A stretch of DNA of 64,000 nucleotides, taken from the NCBI RefSeq assembly GCF_000299415.1, contig NZ_AMPG01000006.1, positions 62,001-126,000 of the forward strand, written 5' to 3'. Position numbers and translations under genes: made by a program. The DNA is from Candidatus Microthrix parvicella Bio17-1 (GTDB lineage Bacteria; Actinomycetota; Acidimicrobiia; Acidimicrobiales; Microtrichaceae). Of this stretch, positions 44,483 through 54,426 are shown piece after piece (the stretch's first letter is position 1; each line of letters starts with the position of its first letter). Under the pieces are notes generated by a model that worked only from the letters and a program-made list of their open reading frames with translations, did no database searches and was not told the DNA's origin.

Positions 44483-47400
44483 TCAGGCGCGTGGCCAGGC
44501 CACCTGCACCGGCCGTGGCTGTGATCCCCTCGAAATGAGGTAGCCGCGGCCCGCCGGCATTGTGAACGGCCGAGCGCGGGGAAGCTCACCGCCCAGGAGC
44601 CGGCCGTCCTCGTCCGGCCCGGGGGCCAGTATCAACCCATGTCCGTGGCCGAGCAGGGAGGTGACCACCGGGTTCCAGCGATCCAGCGATACAGGATCGG
44701 CCGCAAGCGCCACCAGCGGCTTGGAGCCTTGGCTGTGCAGCGTCTCCAGCCACCGGGCGAGCGTCGCCCACCCGTCGTCGTTCAGACGGTGCGCATCGTC
44801 CACTGCCACCAAGGAGACGGCCTGGTCACAGGGATCGGGTGTCGAGCTGTCCGGTGGGAAGGCCAAGACCATGTTCCACAGCGCCGACGGGTCGTTGGGG
44901 TGGGCGTGCCCGATGAGCACCTTGGACCCACCGGTGGCGCCCGGCATGCCGGATGCGTGGGGCATTCCGGCGGCCAGGGCGGTCAGGACGGTCGATCGGC
45001 CGCTCCGAGCTCGACCCAGCACCCAGAATGGGCCGTGGGCGGGCGCAGCAACCGGATGGTCGCGTTCCAGGTCGATTCCCAACATCACACCTTGAATCGT
45101 CCCGAGACGTGCAGAACCTGGGGACCTGTCCGTGTCGACCGGTGCGGAGTCCCAACCGGTCCCAGGCCGCCCCGGTGATGGCAGCCGAAGCTTGGGCGGA
45201 AGAGGCGACACCAGCGGTGCGCCGCCGGCTGCGCCGTGGCGCGGGTCATTTCCCGACTGGTCTCCTCGAAGCCGATCGGGGGCGACCCAGCGCACCTGCA
45301 CCATGGGGCCCTCGTTCGGGTCTGCCTCGCCGCCCAACAGGTGGGCCGCGACGGTGACCAGCCGGCCTCGGCCTGGCGGGGCGTCGGTGGGTGGAGGTCG
45401 GCTGAGCCCCAGGTCCACCTCGGCCTCGGCGCCGGGGAGCGCCAGCAACGACGTGCGTGCTGCACGAACCTCCGGTGGTAGCGCGCCCGGTCGGTTGGCG
45501 CTGATGGCGACGGTCAGCCGGCGGCTTCGTGCCGTGCGGATCACCTCGACCAAACGGGCGAGCCACCCTGAACCTCCCGCCTGTTCCGCCCGGTCCCACA
45601 CGCCTTCCCAACCGTCGATCAACAACAGGCGGGGCGTGGGGTTGCCCTGCTCAAGCCACCAGATCAGCCTGGTCAGCCGCTCGACGTCGCGCACCGCCAC
45701 CATCGCCCCCAAACCAAGGTCGGTCTCGGTGTGCGCGTTGAAGGCACCGACCTGTGATGGCCTGCGGAGAACCGAAGCATCCAACGCAGCCAGGTGCCCG
45801 CCCGCCCCGTCGATGCCCACCACGGCTGCGCCGTCGGAGGCAGCGGTACACGCCAGGGCGCGCAGCGTGGACGTGCGTCCGGAGCCGCCGCCGCCCAGCA
45901 CCACCAGTACGGCCCCGCCTGGGTTCACCGACCACACCGCCCGACGTCGCCTGCGAGGCAGGTCGGCCAACGCCAGCGGCCAGCCTTGAACGGGCCCTGG
46001 GTCATCTCGGCCGCCCAGTTCGCGGTGAGGGTCGCTCAGTTTGTGGGGAAGGGGCTGCAACCACAGGCGTTCGGCGTGCCCGGCGCCGGCCGCGATCAAG
46101 GTGGATCGCACCACGGCGTCAGCCTCGGTTTCGGCCCCCGGGGAGGTGGTCGGCCCTGCGGCGCTCAGGCTGGGTGGCCCATCCAGTGTGAGCGGCAGCA
46201 CCGTCACCGGCGGGCGGCGACCCACCGTCGTCCCCGTGAATGCCACCTGCACGGGTGTGGGTGCTGCGGCACCGATCCGCATGAGTACCCGGCCGGGGGT
46301 TCCGGTCGCCAGGTGCGCGGCAGCCGGGTCGTCCAAAACGTCGATCGATTCCTCTTCGTTGGCCATGCGGGCCACCAGGCGCAGGTTGGTGTTGGCGCGG
46401 ATGGCTTCGGAGATGACGCCTCGGGGTCGCTGCGTGGCCAGCACCAGGTGAATGCCCAGGCTTCTGCCCCGCTGGGCGAGATCGATCAACCCGTCGAGCA
46501 CCGCGGGCGCCTGGCGGGCCAGCGCAGCAAACTCGTCGATCACCAAAACGATCGCCGGGGGAGCCGCCGCCGGGTCCCGAACCTCCAGGGCGGCCAGGTT
46601 CTCAAGCCCGGCACCGGCGAGGATTCGGAGCCGCCGCTCCACCTCGGCCTCCAATCCCAGGCGCAACCGCTGAGCCTCACCCACATCCAGGTCGGTGATC
46701 ATGCCTGCCACGTGGGGTAGCTCGGCGAGGGGACCGATGCCGGTGCCGCCCTTGAAGTCCACGATCACGAAGTTGAGACGCCTGGGTGAATGAGCCATCG
46801 CCAGACCGGCCACCAGCGTGCGCAGGAGCTCACTCTTACCGGCGCCGGTCGTGCCCGCCACCAGCACATGGGGCCCGTCCCGCCGGAGGTCGATTGTGAC
46901 CGGCCCGTCCGGGCCGAGCCCGATCGACGCCGCCAGGGTTCCTTCGATGGCCGCCGGAATCGCCAGCGCCGCCAGCGATACAGCGGCCGGAAGCCCCGCG
47001 CCGGTTCCGGCCCGGTCGCCGTCGCGTCGGGGCGCCAGGTGGTGTGCCAGCCGTTCCAGGCGATCGTCGGGCAGCGACTCCCAACGCACCTGCTTGGGCT
47101 CCGCGCCGGGCACCGACACCACGGTGGCCATGCCCTTCCGAACGGTCGTGACGGTGGCGCTGCATCCAAGCGGGGTGTGGGACGGTCGGCGCTCCAGCCA
47201 CAGCACGTGGATGCCGACAGCGCCCAACCGGCACAACTCGGCCAGGCGGCGCGTCTCGATCAGTCCGCCGACTTCGCCGTCGAGCACGAGCACCAGCGGA
47301 ACCCTGCTGGGTGGCCGATCACCGGGCGAAGTGGTGTTGTGCTGTCGAGCGGCACCGAGCGCGCTCACCGCCGCCACCAGGGTGTGATGTCCGCCGGCGC

Positions 47401-48781
47401 CCGCTGTGGCCGGGCCGTCCAACAGTTCGGCAGCCGATCGGACGTGGGGCAGCGCGGCGACCCATCGCCATTGTCCGGCCCGGTTCGGTTGTACGACGAC
47501 CGCCAGTGCCACGTCCTCGGGGCCGACGGCGGAGGCGAGCTGGGCCACCAACGTTGAGGCCAGGTGGTGGGCGTCGGGGCCGTGCAGCCCGATCGAGCCC
47601 ACCTCTGCCAGGTCCAGGGTGGACACCACGTCCTGACGCCATCGAACGTGAGCGACGGCGTCTCGCGCCTCGTCAAGCAACTCGTTGGGGCCACTCGTCG
47701 GCAGCTCACCGCTGACGGCAGCGTGGGCGTGGGTCAGCCCCAATCTCAGGCGGAGGGCGTCGGGATGCTCGCGCCGTCGCTCCCACAGACGTGCTGACCC
47801 CACCTCGGCCGCCAGCTCCCACTCCGATGGTGGGGGAGCGGCGTGGGCTTCTCGGCGCGCCTCGTCATCAAGTGCTTCGCCCAACTCGACGCAACACCCG
47901 ATCAGGTCGGCCCGCCAGGTCTTCCGGGCCCGGCGATATCCCCGTCGCGCCGACAGGGCGTACTCGAGCGTTCCGGAGGCAAGCAGCAGCGGCGTAAAGA
48001 ACCAGATGAGGTTGCCACTGATACCCCCGCCAAATCCGCCGCCCATCACCATCACCATGGCGAACGCGGCGGTCAGCCCGATGGACAGCCATGGCACCGT
48101 GCCCACCCCGGTGCGCCTCGGTGGTTCCGGTAGGTCCAACACGGGCGGGTTGGGTGTCCAGGAAGGTCGGGGTGGTCGTTGGTGCGACACCGGCGAGGCT
48201 CCCGCAGGCACTTGTCGTGTGGGTGCCACGACCACGAGCTCGCTGTCGCCAATTCGGATGGGAGTTCCCGGCTCGACCGGCACCGACGTCCGGAGCGGCC
48301 TGCCGTCAACCACCACGGCGGCGTCGCCGAGCGTCTCGACCTCCACCAGCGCGTCCCTGCGGGTCAGGCGGACGTGCCGGCGCGACGTTGCAAGGTCGTT
48401 CAGCCGCAGGCCGCAGTCGGCGGCCCGCCCCACCACCAGCGATGCGCCCAGGGGCTCGCGCCTCCCTCGGTCGGGTCCGCGTCGCACCAACACGGTGGTG
48501 GCAGTACCGGCCAGTTTCGGTGGTGGCCGATCCGGGCCGGCCAGTGTCACCACCTGGCCACGGCGCAGGCCGCTTCGCTCCAACGGTGCGTCGGCGGGAA
48601 GTACTCCGGTTGGCGGCTCGATGCCGACGAGTGCAATGTGCCCTTCGTGGTGATGGCCGGGGTTGTCGAGTGCTCGGGCCAACTCGCGCACGGTGGTGCC
48701 GGGCGAGTAGCCCACTCGCAGCGGCTCCGGCCGGGCGCCGTCGTTGCGGTCAAGCCACAGTTCGATCCAGTCCCGGTTCAT
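44483..48781 (-). CDS. EssC/EccC-like FtsK/SpoIIIE ATPase with ubiquitin-like and FHA domains
   Basis: The 1432-aa protein has a possible ubiquitin-like N-terminus (about 3-80: WIELWLDRN, TVRELARALD, LERSGLRRGQVVTLAG). Next is an FHA domain (about 105-195: SLVVGRAADCGLRLNDLATS followed by RRHVRL) and two membrane helices near 230-290. Three P-loop domains follow. The first has VLVAGTTGAGKSELLRTLVA near 640, FVIVDFKGGTGIGPLAELPH and VLVIDEFAALARQ. The second (GGGGSGRTS near 963) and third (GRARSGRST near 1257) have Arg in place of the Walker A Lys. This is the layout of type VII secretion motor proteins. ATG 48781 is chosen because the upstream frame encodes tandem repeats. No WXG100 or EccB/D/E genes are in view. 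Confidence 0.9.
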   Translation of the reverse strand: MNRDWIELWLDRNDGARPEPLRVGYSPGTTVRELARALDNPGHHHEGHIALVGIEPPTGVLPADAPLERSGLRRGQVVTLAGPDRPPPKLAGTATTVLVRRGPDRGRREPLGASLVVGRAADCGLRLNDLATSRRHVRLTRRDALVEVETLGDAAVVVDGRPLRTSVPVEPGTPIRIGDSELVVVAPTRQVPAGASPVSHQRPPRPSWTPNPPVLDLPEPPRRTGVGTVPWLSIGLTAAFAMVMVMGGGFGGGISGNLIWFFTPLLLASGTLEYALSARRGYRRARKTWRADLIGCCVELGEALDDEARREAHAAPPPSEWELAAEVGSARLWERRREHPDALRLRLGLTHAHAAVSGELPTSGPNELLDEARDAVAHVRWRQDVVSTLDLAEVGSIGLHGPDAHHLASTLVAQLASAVGPEDVALAVVVQPNRAGQWRWVAALPHVRSAAELLDGPATAGAGGHHTLVAAVSALGAARQHNTTSPGDRPPSRVPLVLVLDGEVGGLIETRRLAELCRLGAVGIHVLWLERRPSHTPLGCSATVTTVRKGMATVVSVPGAEPKQVRWESLPDDRLERLAHHLAPRRDGDRAGTGAGLPAAVSLAALAIPAAIEGTLAASIGLGPDGPVTIDLRRDGPHVLVAGTTGAGKSELLRTLVAGLAMAHSPRRLNFVIVDFKGGTGIGPLAELPHVAGMITDLDVGEAQRLRLGLEAEVERRLRILAGAGLENLAALEVRDPAAAPPAIVLVIDEFAALARQAPAVLDGLIDLAQRGRSLGIHLVLATQRPRGVISEAIRANTNLRLVARMANEEESIDVLDDPAAAHLATGTPGRVLMRIGAAAPTPVQVAFTGTTVGRRPPVTVLPLTLDGPPSLSAAGPTTSPGAETEADAVVRSTLIAAGAGHAERLWLQPLPHKLSDPHRELGGRDDPGPVQGWPLALADLPRRRRRAVWSVNPGGAVLVVLGGGGSGRTSTLRALACTAASDGAAVVGIDGAGGHLAALDASVLRRPSQVGAFNAHTETDLGLGAMVAVRDVERLTRLIWWLEQGNPTPRLLLIDGWEGVWDRAEQAGGSGWLARLVEVIRTARSRRLTVAISANRPGALPPEVRAARTSLLALPGAEAEVDLGLSRPPPTDAPPGRGRLVTVAAHLLGGEADPNEGPMVQVRWVAPDRLRGDQSGNDPRHGAAGGAPLVSPLPPKLRLPSPGRPGTGWDSAPVDTDRSPGSARLGTIQGVMLGIDLERDHPVAAPAHGPFWVLGRARSGRSTVLTALAAGMPHASGMPGATGGSKVLIGHAHPNDPSALWNMVLAFPPDSSTPDPCDQAVSLVAVDDAHRLNDDGWATLARWLETLHSQGSKPLVALAADPVSLDRWNPVVTSLLGHGHGLILAPGPDEDGRLLGGELPRARPFTMPAGRGYLISRGSQPRPVQVAWPRA

Positions 48782-48800
48782 GACCAGCCGACCCGTTCCG

Positions 48801-48840
48801 TGCCCACTCGCTCGGTGCCCACTCGCTCGGTGCCCCCTCG
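48801..48840 (-). repeat. 15-bp tandem repeat in the leader of the EssC-like gene
   Basis: TGCCCACTCGCTCGG occurs twice head to tail (48801-48815, 48816-48830), followed by a partial copy TGCCCCCTCG. It lies 20 bp upstream of the ATG of the EssC-like gene (minus strand), within its probable leader. Confidence 0.8.
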
Positions 48841-48964
48841 CCGCCACATCCCGTCCAGGGTGATGGCATCGACGACGAAACGCACCGGGTCGCGCGGCCC
48901 GCTGGAGGTTTGCTGGTGCGATGGTCGGCCAACCGGCGCCCATGGACGCGCAGAACGCCGGCAA

Positions 48965-49363
48965 TCAGAAGGCGGTGCCGGTGCGCCAAGGCATCTCCTG
49001 GAGGGTCAGGGTGTTGCCGTCGGGGTCGGCGAACTGGGCGTAGCGCACCCCGCCACCGACATCGTCGATCCGGCCCATCTCGACGCCTCGATCGACCATC
49101 TCCGCTCTGGATGCCTCGATGTCGTTCACCACCAGGTGGAGGCCTCTGATACTGCCCGGCGTCATCTCGACGAGGTTGGGCAGCCCGACGCTGAGGAGAA
49201 TTGAGCAGGCCGATCCCGGCGGGGTGAGTTGGACGATGCGCACACCGTCGGTGGGCGACATGTCGACGTCCACCAGAAAACCGACCTGATCGACGTAGAA
49301 GGCCTTGGCCCGGTCGATGTCGGTGACGGGCACGGGAATCAGTTCAAGTTTCATGTGCATCAT
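48965..49363 (-). CDS. VOC-family (glyoxalase/bleomycin-resistance fold) protein
   Basis: The 132-aa protein reads [20 protein letters not shown] then [15 protein letters not shown], and in the second half [20 protein letters not shown] and [15 protein letters not shown]. The two beta-alpha-beta-beta-beta units, with a His in the second and a Glu near the end, match the VOC fold. The substrate is unknown. The start could be any of three clustered ATGs (49363, 49360, 49354). It is divergent from the second nuo operon. Confidence 0.87.
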   Translation of the reverse strand: MMHMKLELIPVPVTDIDRAKAFYVDQVGFLVDVDMSPTDGVRIVQLTPPGSACSILLSVGLPNLVEMTPGSIRGLHLVVNDIEASRAEMVDRGVEMGRIDDVGGGVRYAQFADPDGNTLTLQEMPWRTGTAF

Positions 49364-49372
49364 GGCTTTTTA

Positions 49373-49385
49373 CCGGAATCCGGTC
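49373..49385. promoter_or_regulatory. Short palindrome between the VOC gene and nuoA2
   Basis: ACCGG-AAT-CCGGT is a perfect palindrome with a 3-base centre in the 90-bp gap between divergent genes. It could be an operator for either, but nothing else supports it. Confidence 0.25.
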
Positions 49386-49453
49386 TCGCCGTGGGGAGCG
49401 CGAAGCAGGTCGTCTTTGGTGCCCCCCAGCGGCCGCAAGTAGATTCCCTCATT

Positions 49454-49831
49454 GTGCTGGCCGCCGAATCGGAATTCCTTCGCTCCTACCTGACCGCGGC
49501 GATCATGGGCGCCGTCGGGTTTGGCCTGGTCGCCCTGTTGCTGGGTATCGGAAAGTTGATCCGCCCCTCGCGGGATGTGGGCGACAAGTACGTCACCTAC
49601 GAGTCCGGAGTCAACCCGGTGGGTTGGGCCTGGTCCCAGAGCCAGATTCGGTACTACCTGTTCGCCCTCATGTTCGTGATCTTCGACGTGGAGGCGGTGT
49701 TCATCTTCCCGTGGGCCACCCGCCTGGAGGCCTACGGCCTGTTCGGGTTGGTGGAGATGGCCGCATTCGTCGGTGTGTTGTTGCTGGGTCTTCTGTATGC
49801 CTGGCGAAAGGGAGTGCTGCGATGGGTCTAG
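49454..49831 (+). CDS. nuoA: Complex I subunit A (copy 2)
   Basis: The 125-aa protein has three helices and the ND3 signature [20 protein letters not shown] followed by [20 protein letters not shown]. The cysteine of the E(C)G loop found in copy 1 is replaced by Ser (YESG). The start is GTG 49454; the frame upstream is a shadow of the VOC gene. The stop lies inside nuoB2 (10-bp overlap). It opens the EFG-less operon. Confidence 0.9.
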   Translation: MLAAESEFLRSYLTAAIMGAVGFGLVALLLGIGKLIRPSRDVGDKYVTYESGVNPVGWAWSQSQIRYYLFALMFVIFDVEAVFIFPWATRLEAYGLFGLVEMAAFVGVLLLGLLYAWRKGVLRWV

Positions 49832-50340
49832 GCCTCGTGGAAGGCGGCAAGATTCCCCAGCCGCTGTCCAAACTGTTCAACATGTCTCGCAAGTACTCGC
49901 TGTGGATGTACCAGTGGGGCCTCGCGTGCTGCGCCATCGAGATGGCCGCCGGCATGGGTGCGCCCCGCTACGACATCATGCGCCTGGGCGTCATCCCGCT
50001 GCCCGCCAGCCCCCGTCAGGCCGACCTGCTGTGCGTGTCGGGCACGCTCACCGACAAGATGTCGCCGGTGGTCAAGCGCCTGTATGACCAGATGCCCGAG
50101 CCCAAGTACGTCATCTCCATGGGGAGCTGCGCCAATGCCGGCGGCCCCTACTGGGACAGCTATTCGGTGACCAAGGGCGTCGATCAGATCATTCCGGTGG
50201 ACGTGTACGTACCTGGCTGCCCACCCCGGCCAGAAGCGCTCCTCGAGGGCGTGGTGCTCCTGCAGGAACGCATTCAGAACGAGGATATGGCCGCCCGCTG
50301 GCGAGGCGACCCGATCACCGTTGACGGTGGTGACCTGTGA
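49822..50340 (+). CDS. nuoB: Complex I subunit B (copy 2)
   Basis: The 172-aa protein has [48 protein letters not shown] and [13 protein letters not shown], so all four N2 ligands are present. It differs widely from copy 1, suggesting old paralogs rather than a recent duplication. ATG 49822 overlaps nuoA2 by 10 bp, and the stop overlaps nuoC2 by 4 bp (GTGA). Confidence 0.94.
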   Translation: MGLGLVEGGKIPQPLSKLFNMSRKYSLWMYQWGLACCAIEMAAGMGAPRYDIMRLGVIPLPASPRQADLLCVSGTLTDKMSPVVKRLYDQMPEPKYVISMGSCANAGGPYWDSYSVTKGVDQIIPVDVYVPGCPPRPEALLEGVVLLQERIQNEDMAARWRGDPITVDGGDL

Positions 50341-51041
50341 GCGACGCCGCCGTTACCGACCAGGCCGAAGAGGAAACCGAGACGGCCGAGCAGGATGAAG
50401 CCCGCGAGGCCCTGGTCGACTCCGTTCGCAGCCACCTGGGCGACGCAGTGGTCGCCTCCGAGGTGATGCCCGGCCTCGATACTCATGTGCGCATCAGCAA
50501 TGAAGCGTGGGGCGAGGCCGCCCAGGTCGTTCGCTATGACCTCGGCTTTCGGTACTTCTGTTTCCTGTCGGTGCTCGACTGGCTGCCGTCCCCGTTCGGG
50601 CGCTACCTGGAGACCGAGCCCGAGACCCTTCAGAAGGCTGCCGCAGCTGCGGGCGACGCCGAACTGACGCCCGGCATCTGTGGCGCCGACCGCCGCTTTC
50701 AGGTCTTTGCCCGGGTGCGCAATCTCACCACCAACCAGATGCTGTGTCTTCGAGCCGACACCACCAGCGACGAGGATCCCATCGCGCCGACCTGGGTCAG
50801 TACCTTCGCCGGTGCCGAGTGGCACGAGCGGGAGGCGTGGGAGATGTTCGGAGTGACCTTTGAGGGCCACCCCGGTTTGAGAAATCTGTATCTGCCCGGT
50901 GATTTCGAAGGTAACCCGCTCCGCAAGGATTTTCCGCTGCTGGCGCGGTTGGTGAAGCCGTGGCCGGGCATCGTGGACGTGGAGCCGATTCCCGCGCCGC
51001 CTGAACCGGACGAGGCGGCGCCCCAGGAGGACGGGTCATGA
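50337..51041 (+). CDS. nuoC: Complex I subunit C (copy 2)
   Basis: The 234-aa protein is longer than copy 1 (159 aa) and has an acidic N-terminus. A polar insert (about residues 90-120) follows [15 protein letters not shown]. The signature [20 protein letters not shown] and [17 protein letters not shown] is intact. GTG start and ATGA end overlaps couple it to nuoB2 and nuoD2. Confidence 0.92.
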   Translation: MSDAAVTDQAEEETETAEQDEAREALVDSVRSHLGDAVVASEVMPGLDTHVRISNEAWGEAAQVVRYDLGFRYFCFLSVLDWLPSPFGRYLETEPETLQKAAAAAGDAELTPGICGADRRFQVFARVRNLTTNQMLCLRADTTSDEDPIAPTWVSTFAGAEWHEREAWEMFGVTFEGHPGLRNLYLPGDFEGNPLRKDFPLLARLVKPWPGIVDVEPIPAPPEPDEAAPQEDGS

Positions 51042-52210
51042 CGGCCATCACCGATCGGGAAAAACTCAACTACGTCGCCGCCCAGGCGGCCGATGCCCGG
51101 GTCAACATCGAGCTTGAGACCGAGGGCATGACCCTCAACATCGGTCCGCAGCACCCTGTCACCCACGGCACACTGCGAATCGTGGCCAAGCTCGATGGCG
51201 AGCAGGTCATCGCGGCCGAACCGCTGGCCGGCTACATGCACCGGGGCTACGAAAAGCTGACCGAGGTCCGCACCTACCCTCAGATCACCACGCTGGTGAA
51301 CCGCATCGACTGGCTGGGCAGCTTCGCCAACGAGGTGCCGTTCATCCTGGCCGCCGAGCAACTGATGGAGGTGGAGGCGCCTGCTCGTGCGCAGTGGATC
51401 CGCACGATCCTCTTCGAGATGAGCCGCCTCGGGCACATGATCATGTTCCTCGGGGACATGGGTGTGCAGGTGGGTGGCCTGACCGCCATCTTCTACGCCT
51501 TCCGAGACCGTGAGTTCGTGCTCAACCAGGTTGAGGCCGTCACCGGCGGTCGCTTCCACCCCAACTTCGACCGCATCGGCGGGCTGCTCGACGATCTGCC
51601 CAAGGGCTGGATCGCCGAAACCAAGCAGGCCATGGAGAAGGTTCGCAACTTCTGCGACGAGATGGACGATCTGCTCCTCGGCAACGAGATTTTTCAGGAG
51701 CGCACGCGGGGCATCGGCGTGATCCCTCCTGACGTCGCCTTGCAGTACGGGCTCTCGGGCGCCAATGCGCGGGCCTCCGGCATCGACTGGGACATCCGCC
51801 GCGACAACAACGTGGGCCTGGTGTACGACAAGCTCGACTGGAAGGTTTGGACCCACCCCGACGGCGACAGTTTCGCCCGGTATTGGGTGCGCCTCCAGGA
51901 GACCCGCGAGGCCACCAAGATGATCGATCAGCTTTGTGACGGCATTCCGTCCGGGCCGATCATGGCTAAGGTGCCACGAATCATCAAGGTTCCGGCCGGG
52001 GAAGCGTACGTCGCCACCGAGAATCCGCTGGGAGAGATGGGGTATCACGTCGTCTCGAAGGGCGACCTGATGCCGTTCCGGGTCAAGATCCGTTCGGCCA
52101 GCTTCAACAACGTGTCGATTGCGCCGTGGCTGCTGCGGGGCGTTTATGTGCCTGACATCGTCAGCATCATGGCCAGTTTGTATTTCATCCTGGGAGACAT
52201 TGACAAGTGA
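51038..52210 (+). CDS. nuoD: Complex I subunit D (copy 2)
   Basis: The 390-aa protein has [37 protein letters not shown] and [14 protein letters not shown], with the N2-adjacent arginine kept. The C-terminus ends [15 protein letters not shown]. Quinone-site histidine and tyrosine positions look canonical. It lacks the N-terminal extension of copy 1. It is coupled to nuoH2 by a GTGA overlap. Confidence 0.94.
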   Translation: MTAITDREKLNYVAAQAADARVNIELETEGMTLNIGPQHPVTHGTLRIVAKLDGEQVIAAEPLAGYMHRGYEKLTEVRTYPQITTLVNRIDWLGSFANEVPFILAAEQLMEVEAPARAQWIRTILFEMSRLGHMIMFLGDMGVQVGGLTAIFYAFRDREFVLNQVEAVTGGRFHPNFDRIGGLLDDLPKGWIAETKQAMEKVRNFCDEMDDLLLGNEIFQERTRGIGVIPPDVALQYGLSGANARASGIDWDIRRDNNVGLVYDKLDWKVWTHPDGDSFARYWVRLQETREATKMIDQLCDGIPSGPIMAKVPRIIKVPAGEAYVATENPLGEMGYHVVSKGDLMPFRVKIRSASFNNVSIAPWLLRGVYVPDIVSIMASLYFILGDIDK

Positions 52211-53241
52211 GCACCTTCGCGTTGGAGCTGGCGTATTGGCAACAGACCACCATCCGCGTGCTGGCGGCCACCATCGTGGCCCTCACGCTCACGGCCGCTG
52301 CGGTCTACCTCTACCTGTTCAAGTTCGTGTCGTTCATGCAGAGCCGCTTGGGGCCGATGGAGGCGGGGCCTTTCGGGTCGCTGCAACTGGTGGCCGAGGT
52401 TGGCAAGTGGCTCCAAAAAGAGGACATCACCCCCCGGGATGCCGACAAGCGGCTGTTCCGGTTGGCGCCGTTCCTGGTCCTGGCGTCGGCGTTGCTGCTC
52501 TTCATCGTCATTCCCGCCGGGCCGAACGCCTACGTCGCCAATCTGGGCACGGGCGTCTTCTTCGTGCTGGCCGTGTCCTCAATCGGCACCATCGGCGTGC
52601 TGATCGCCGGGTGGTCCTCGACGTCGAAGTACGCGTTGATCGGTGCGCTGCGAGCGGCCGGTCAGCTGATCGCCTACGAACTGCCGTTGATTCTGGCGGT
52701 GATCGGCGTGGTCATTCAGGCCGGTACGCTGGACATGCAGGGCATCGTGGCCGCTCAGGCCAACGGTGCGATCTTCGGCATCGACTGGATCGGCAACCCC
52801 TACATCTTCACCCAGATCGTTGGCCTGGTGATCTTCCTGGTGGCCATGCAGGCCGAGCTCACCCAGCCTCCGTTCGACATGCCGATCGCTGAATCCGAGG
52901 TGGTGGGCGGTTACATGGTGGAGTACACCGGCGTCCGCTTCCTGATGTTCTTCCTGTCGGAGTTTGCGGCGGCCATCGGCTTCTCGGCCATTGCCTCCAC
53001 CCTGTTCCTCGGCGGCTGGGCGCTGCCCGCATCATGGGGCATCGGCAATGGGGCCTTCCACGTGATCGGCCCGCTGGTGATCTCCACCAAGGTGCTCATC
53101 CTCACCGGCATCGTGTTCTGGGTACGCTTCACCTTCCCTCGCTTCCGTGAGGATCAGTTGCAACGCATCGCCTGGAAGTTTCTGATTCCGGTAGCGCTGG
53201 CCAACATCGCCTTCACGGCGATCCTCAAGGTCGCCTTCTAA
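52207..53241 (+). CDS. nuoH: Complex I subunit H (copy 2)
   Basis: The 344-aa ND1-type protein starts at GTG 52207. It has FVSFMQSRLGPMEAGPFGSL, in which the usual ERKxxxxxQxRxGPN loop is changed (no ERK), and QAELTQPPFDMPIAESEVVG. Eight helices are present. The variant cytoplasmic loop sits at the quinone entry and differs from copy 1. A long gap follows before nuoI2. Confidence 0.93.
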   Translation: MSTFALELAYWQQTTIRVLAATIVALTLTAAAVYLYLFKFVSFMQSRLGPMEAGPFGSLQLVAEVGKWLQKEDITPRDADKRLFRLAPFLVLASALLLFIVIPAGPNAYVANLGTGVFFVLAVSSIGTIGVLIAGWSSTSKYALIGALRAAGQLIAYELPLILAVIGVVIQAGTLDMQGIVAAQANGAIFGIDWIGNPYIFTQIVGLVIFLVAMQAELTQPPFDMPIAESEVVGGYMVEYTGVRFLMFFLSEFAAAIGFSAIASTLFLGGWALPASWGIGNGAFHVIGPLVISTKVLILTGIVFWVRFTFPRFREDQLQRIAWKFLIPVALANIAFTAILKVAF

Positions 53242-53868
53242 CCCGAGGGGCGGCGTCGCCCCACCGGCCTCGCTCCTCGGCGTGGTGGAGCGCAGGCTTG
53301 GGTTGGACTCCCTGGCGTGAGCCGAAATCGTTATGAAATAGCCTCACCCTGCGGGCCAGGCGTACGTCGACGAACTGGTCGCCTCGGTGACGGAGGACGC
53401 GGGGGACGACACCACGTTCCCGTCCGATCAGGTTGAGTGCAGGGTGGGTGACATGGTGGGTGAGATGGTTGATGGCATTGGGGCAGCGAAGTTGAGGAAG
53501 GCCGGCCTGACCGTTTCCGAGGGCGACCCGCTGATGGCCCCGTTGGTTGGCTGCTTGATGCAGGGGCTGCCCCCCGGAGCAACGGGACCAAACGGGGCAA
53601 CCGGCTAGCGGTTCACAGCGACTGGGGCTGTCGCAGCACTCAGTAGAGCAGGCTGTCCGGGCGAAGCGGACGGCATGCGGGGTGGTCGCTTTGCCCGGCA
53701 ACCGGCGGCTTTGCGGCCTCCGGTTTTCGGTGCATCGGAGCCGAGCAGGCTGCGGAATGGCCCGCGCGGGTCCGGTCGTGAAAAGCTCTCGTCTCGTGTT
53801 ACCCCTATCCGATGCGAGCGGAGAGCGATTTGGCAGCGCCTGCCCCGTCCTCCGCTGGGAGTTCTGAC
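53242..53868. other. 627-bp gap splitting the second nuo operon
   Basis: This gap between nuoH2 and nuoI2 is the only long non-nuo stretch in the second operon. It holds one short plus-strand ORF (53387-53608). The rest shows no promoter, RNA gene or repeat I can support. Long minus-strand frames here have no protein-like features. Confidence 0.5.
53387..53608 (+). CDS. Short ORF, possible remnant of a larger secreted protein
   Basis: The 73-aa frame from GTG 53387 reads TEDAGDDTTFPSDQVECRVG, then VDGIGAAKLRKAGLT and a second cysteine in VGCLMQGL. The same frame is open about 45 bases upstream to a TAG (AYVDELVASV), so the protein-like part starts without a good start codon. The two-cysteine helical pattern resembles the C-terminal domain of some actinobacterial secreted proteins. 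It may be a decayed fragment left between nuoH2 and nuoI2. Confidence 0.35.
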   Translation: MTEDAGDDTTFPSDQVECRVGDMVGEMVDGIGAAKLRKAGLTVSEGDPLMAPLVGCLMQGLPPGATGPNGATG

Positions 53869-54426
53869 ATGCCTCCAAAGCCACCGTTGCAGGGTCTGGT
53901 CAAGGGCCTCAAGCTCACCCTTCGTACCGCCATGGAGACGATGTTCCCCGATGGCCCGCTGAAGCCACCCTCGCCGGCCAAAGGTGCCGCCACGGTTCAA
54001 TACCCGCGTGAGAAGGAATCCCCTGCGCCCCGTGCCCGCGGGGTCATCGCCTTGCACGAAGAGAACTGCACCGCCTGCATGCTGTGCGCCCGTGAGTGCC
54101 CGGACTGGTGCATTTACATTGAGGGGCACAAAACGCTGGCTCCACCCCGTCGCCCGGGCGGCAAGCCCCGTTCGGTCAACGATCTCGATCGCTTCGACAT
54201 CGACTACTCGCTCTGCATGTACTGCGGGATCTGCGTCGAGGTGTGCCCCTTCGAAGCACTGTTCTGGACCCCCGAGTACGAGTACTCGGAGGTGCGTATC
54301 GCCGACCTGCTGCACGATAAGGAACGTCTGGGCGAGTGGTTTGAAACCGTCCCCGACTTCGAAAGCTACGAGGCCGGTGCGCAGATGAAGCAGAAGAAGG
54401 TTCCCCGCAAGGAGAGTTCCGAATGA
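53869..54426 (+). CDS. nuoI: Complex I subunit I (copy 2)
   Basis: The 185-aa protein has [20 protein letters not shown] and [20 protein letters not shown], giving the two [4Fe-4S] clusters. The C-terminus follows the family ([18 protein letters not shown]). ATG 53869 is preferred because GGGAG lies seven bases upstream; ATG 53812 is an in-frame alternative. It is shorter than copy 1 and overlaps nuoJ2 by 4 bp (ATGA). Confidence 0.93.
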   Translation: MPPKPPLQGLVKGLKLTLRTAMETMFPDGPLKPPSPAKGAATVQYPREKESPAPRARGVIALHEENCTACMLCARECPDWCIYIEGHKTLAPPRRPGGKPRSVNDLDRFDIDYSLCMYCGICVEVCPFEALFWTPEYEYSEVRIADLLHDKERLGEWFETVPDFESYEAGAQMKQKKVPRKESSE

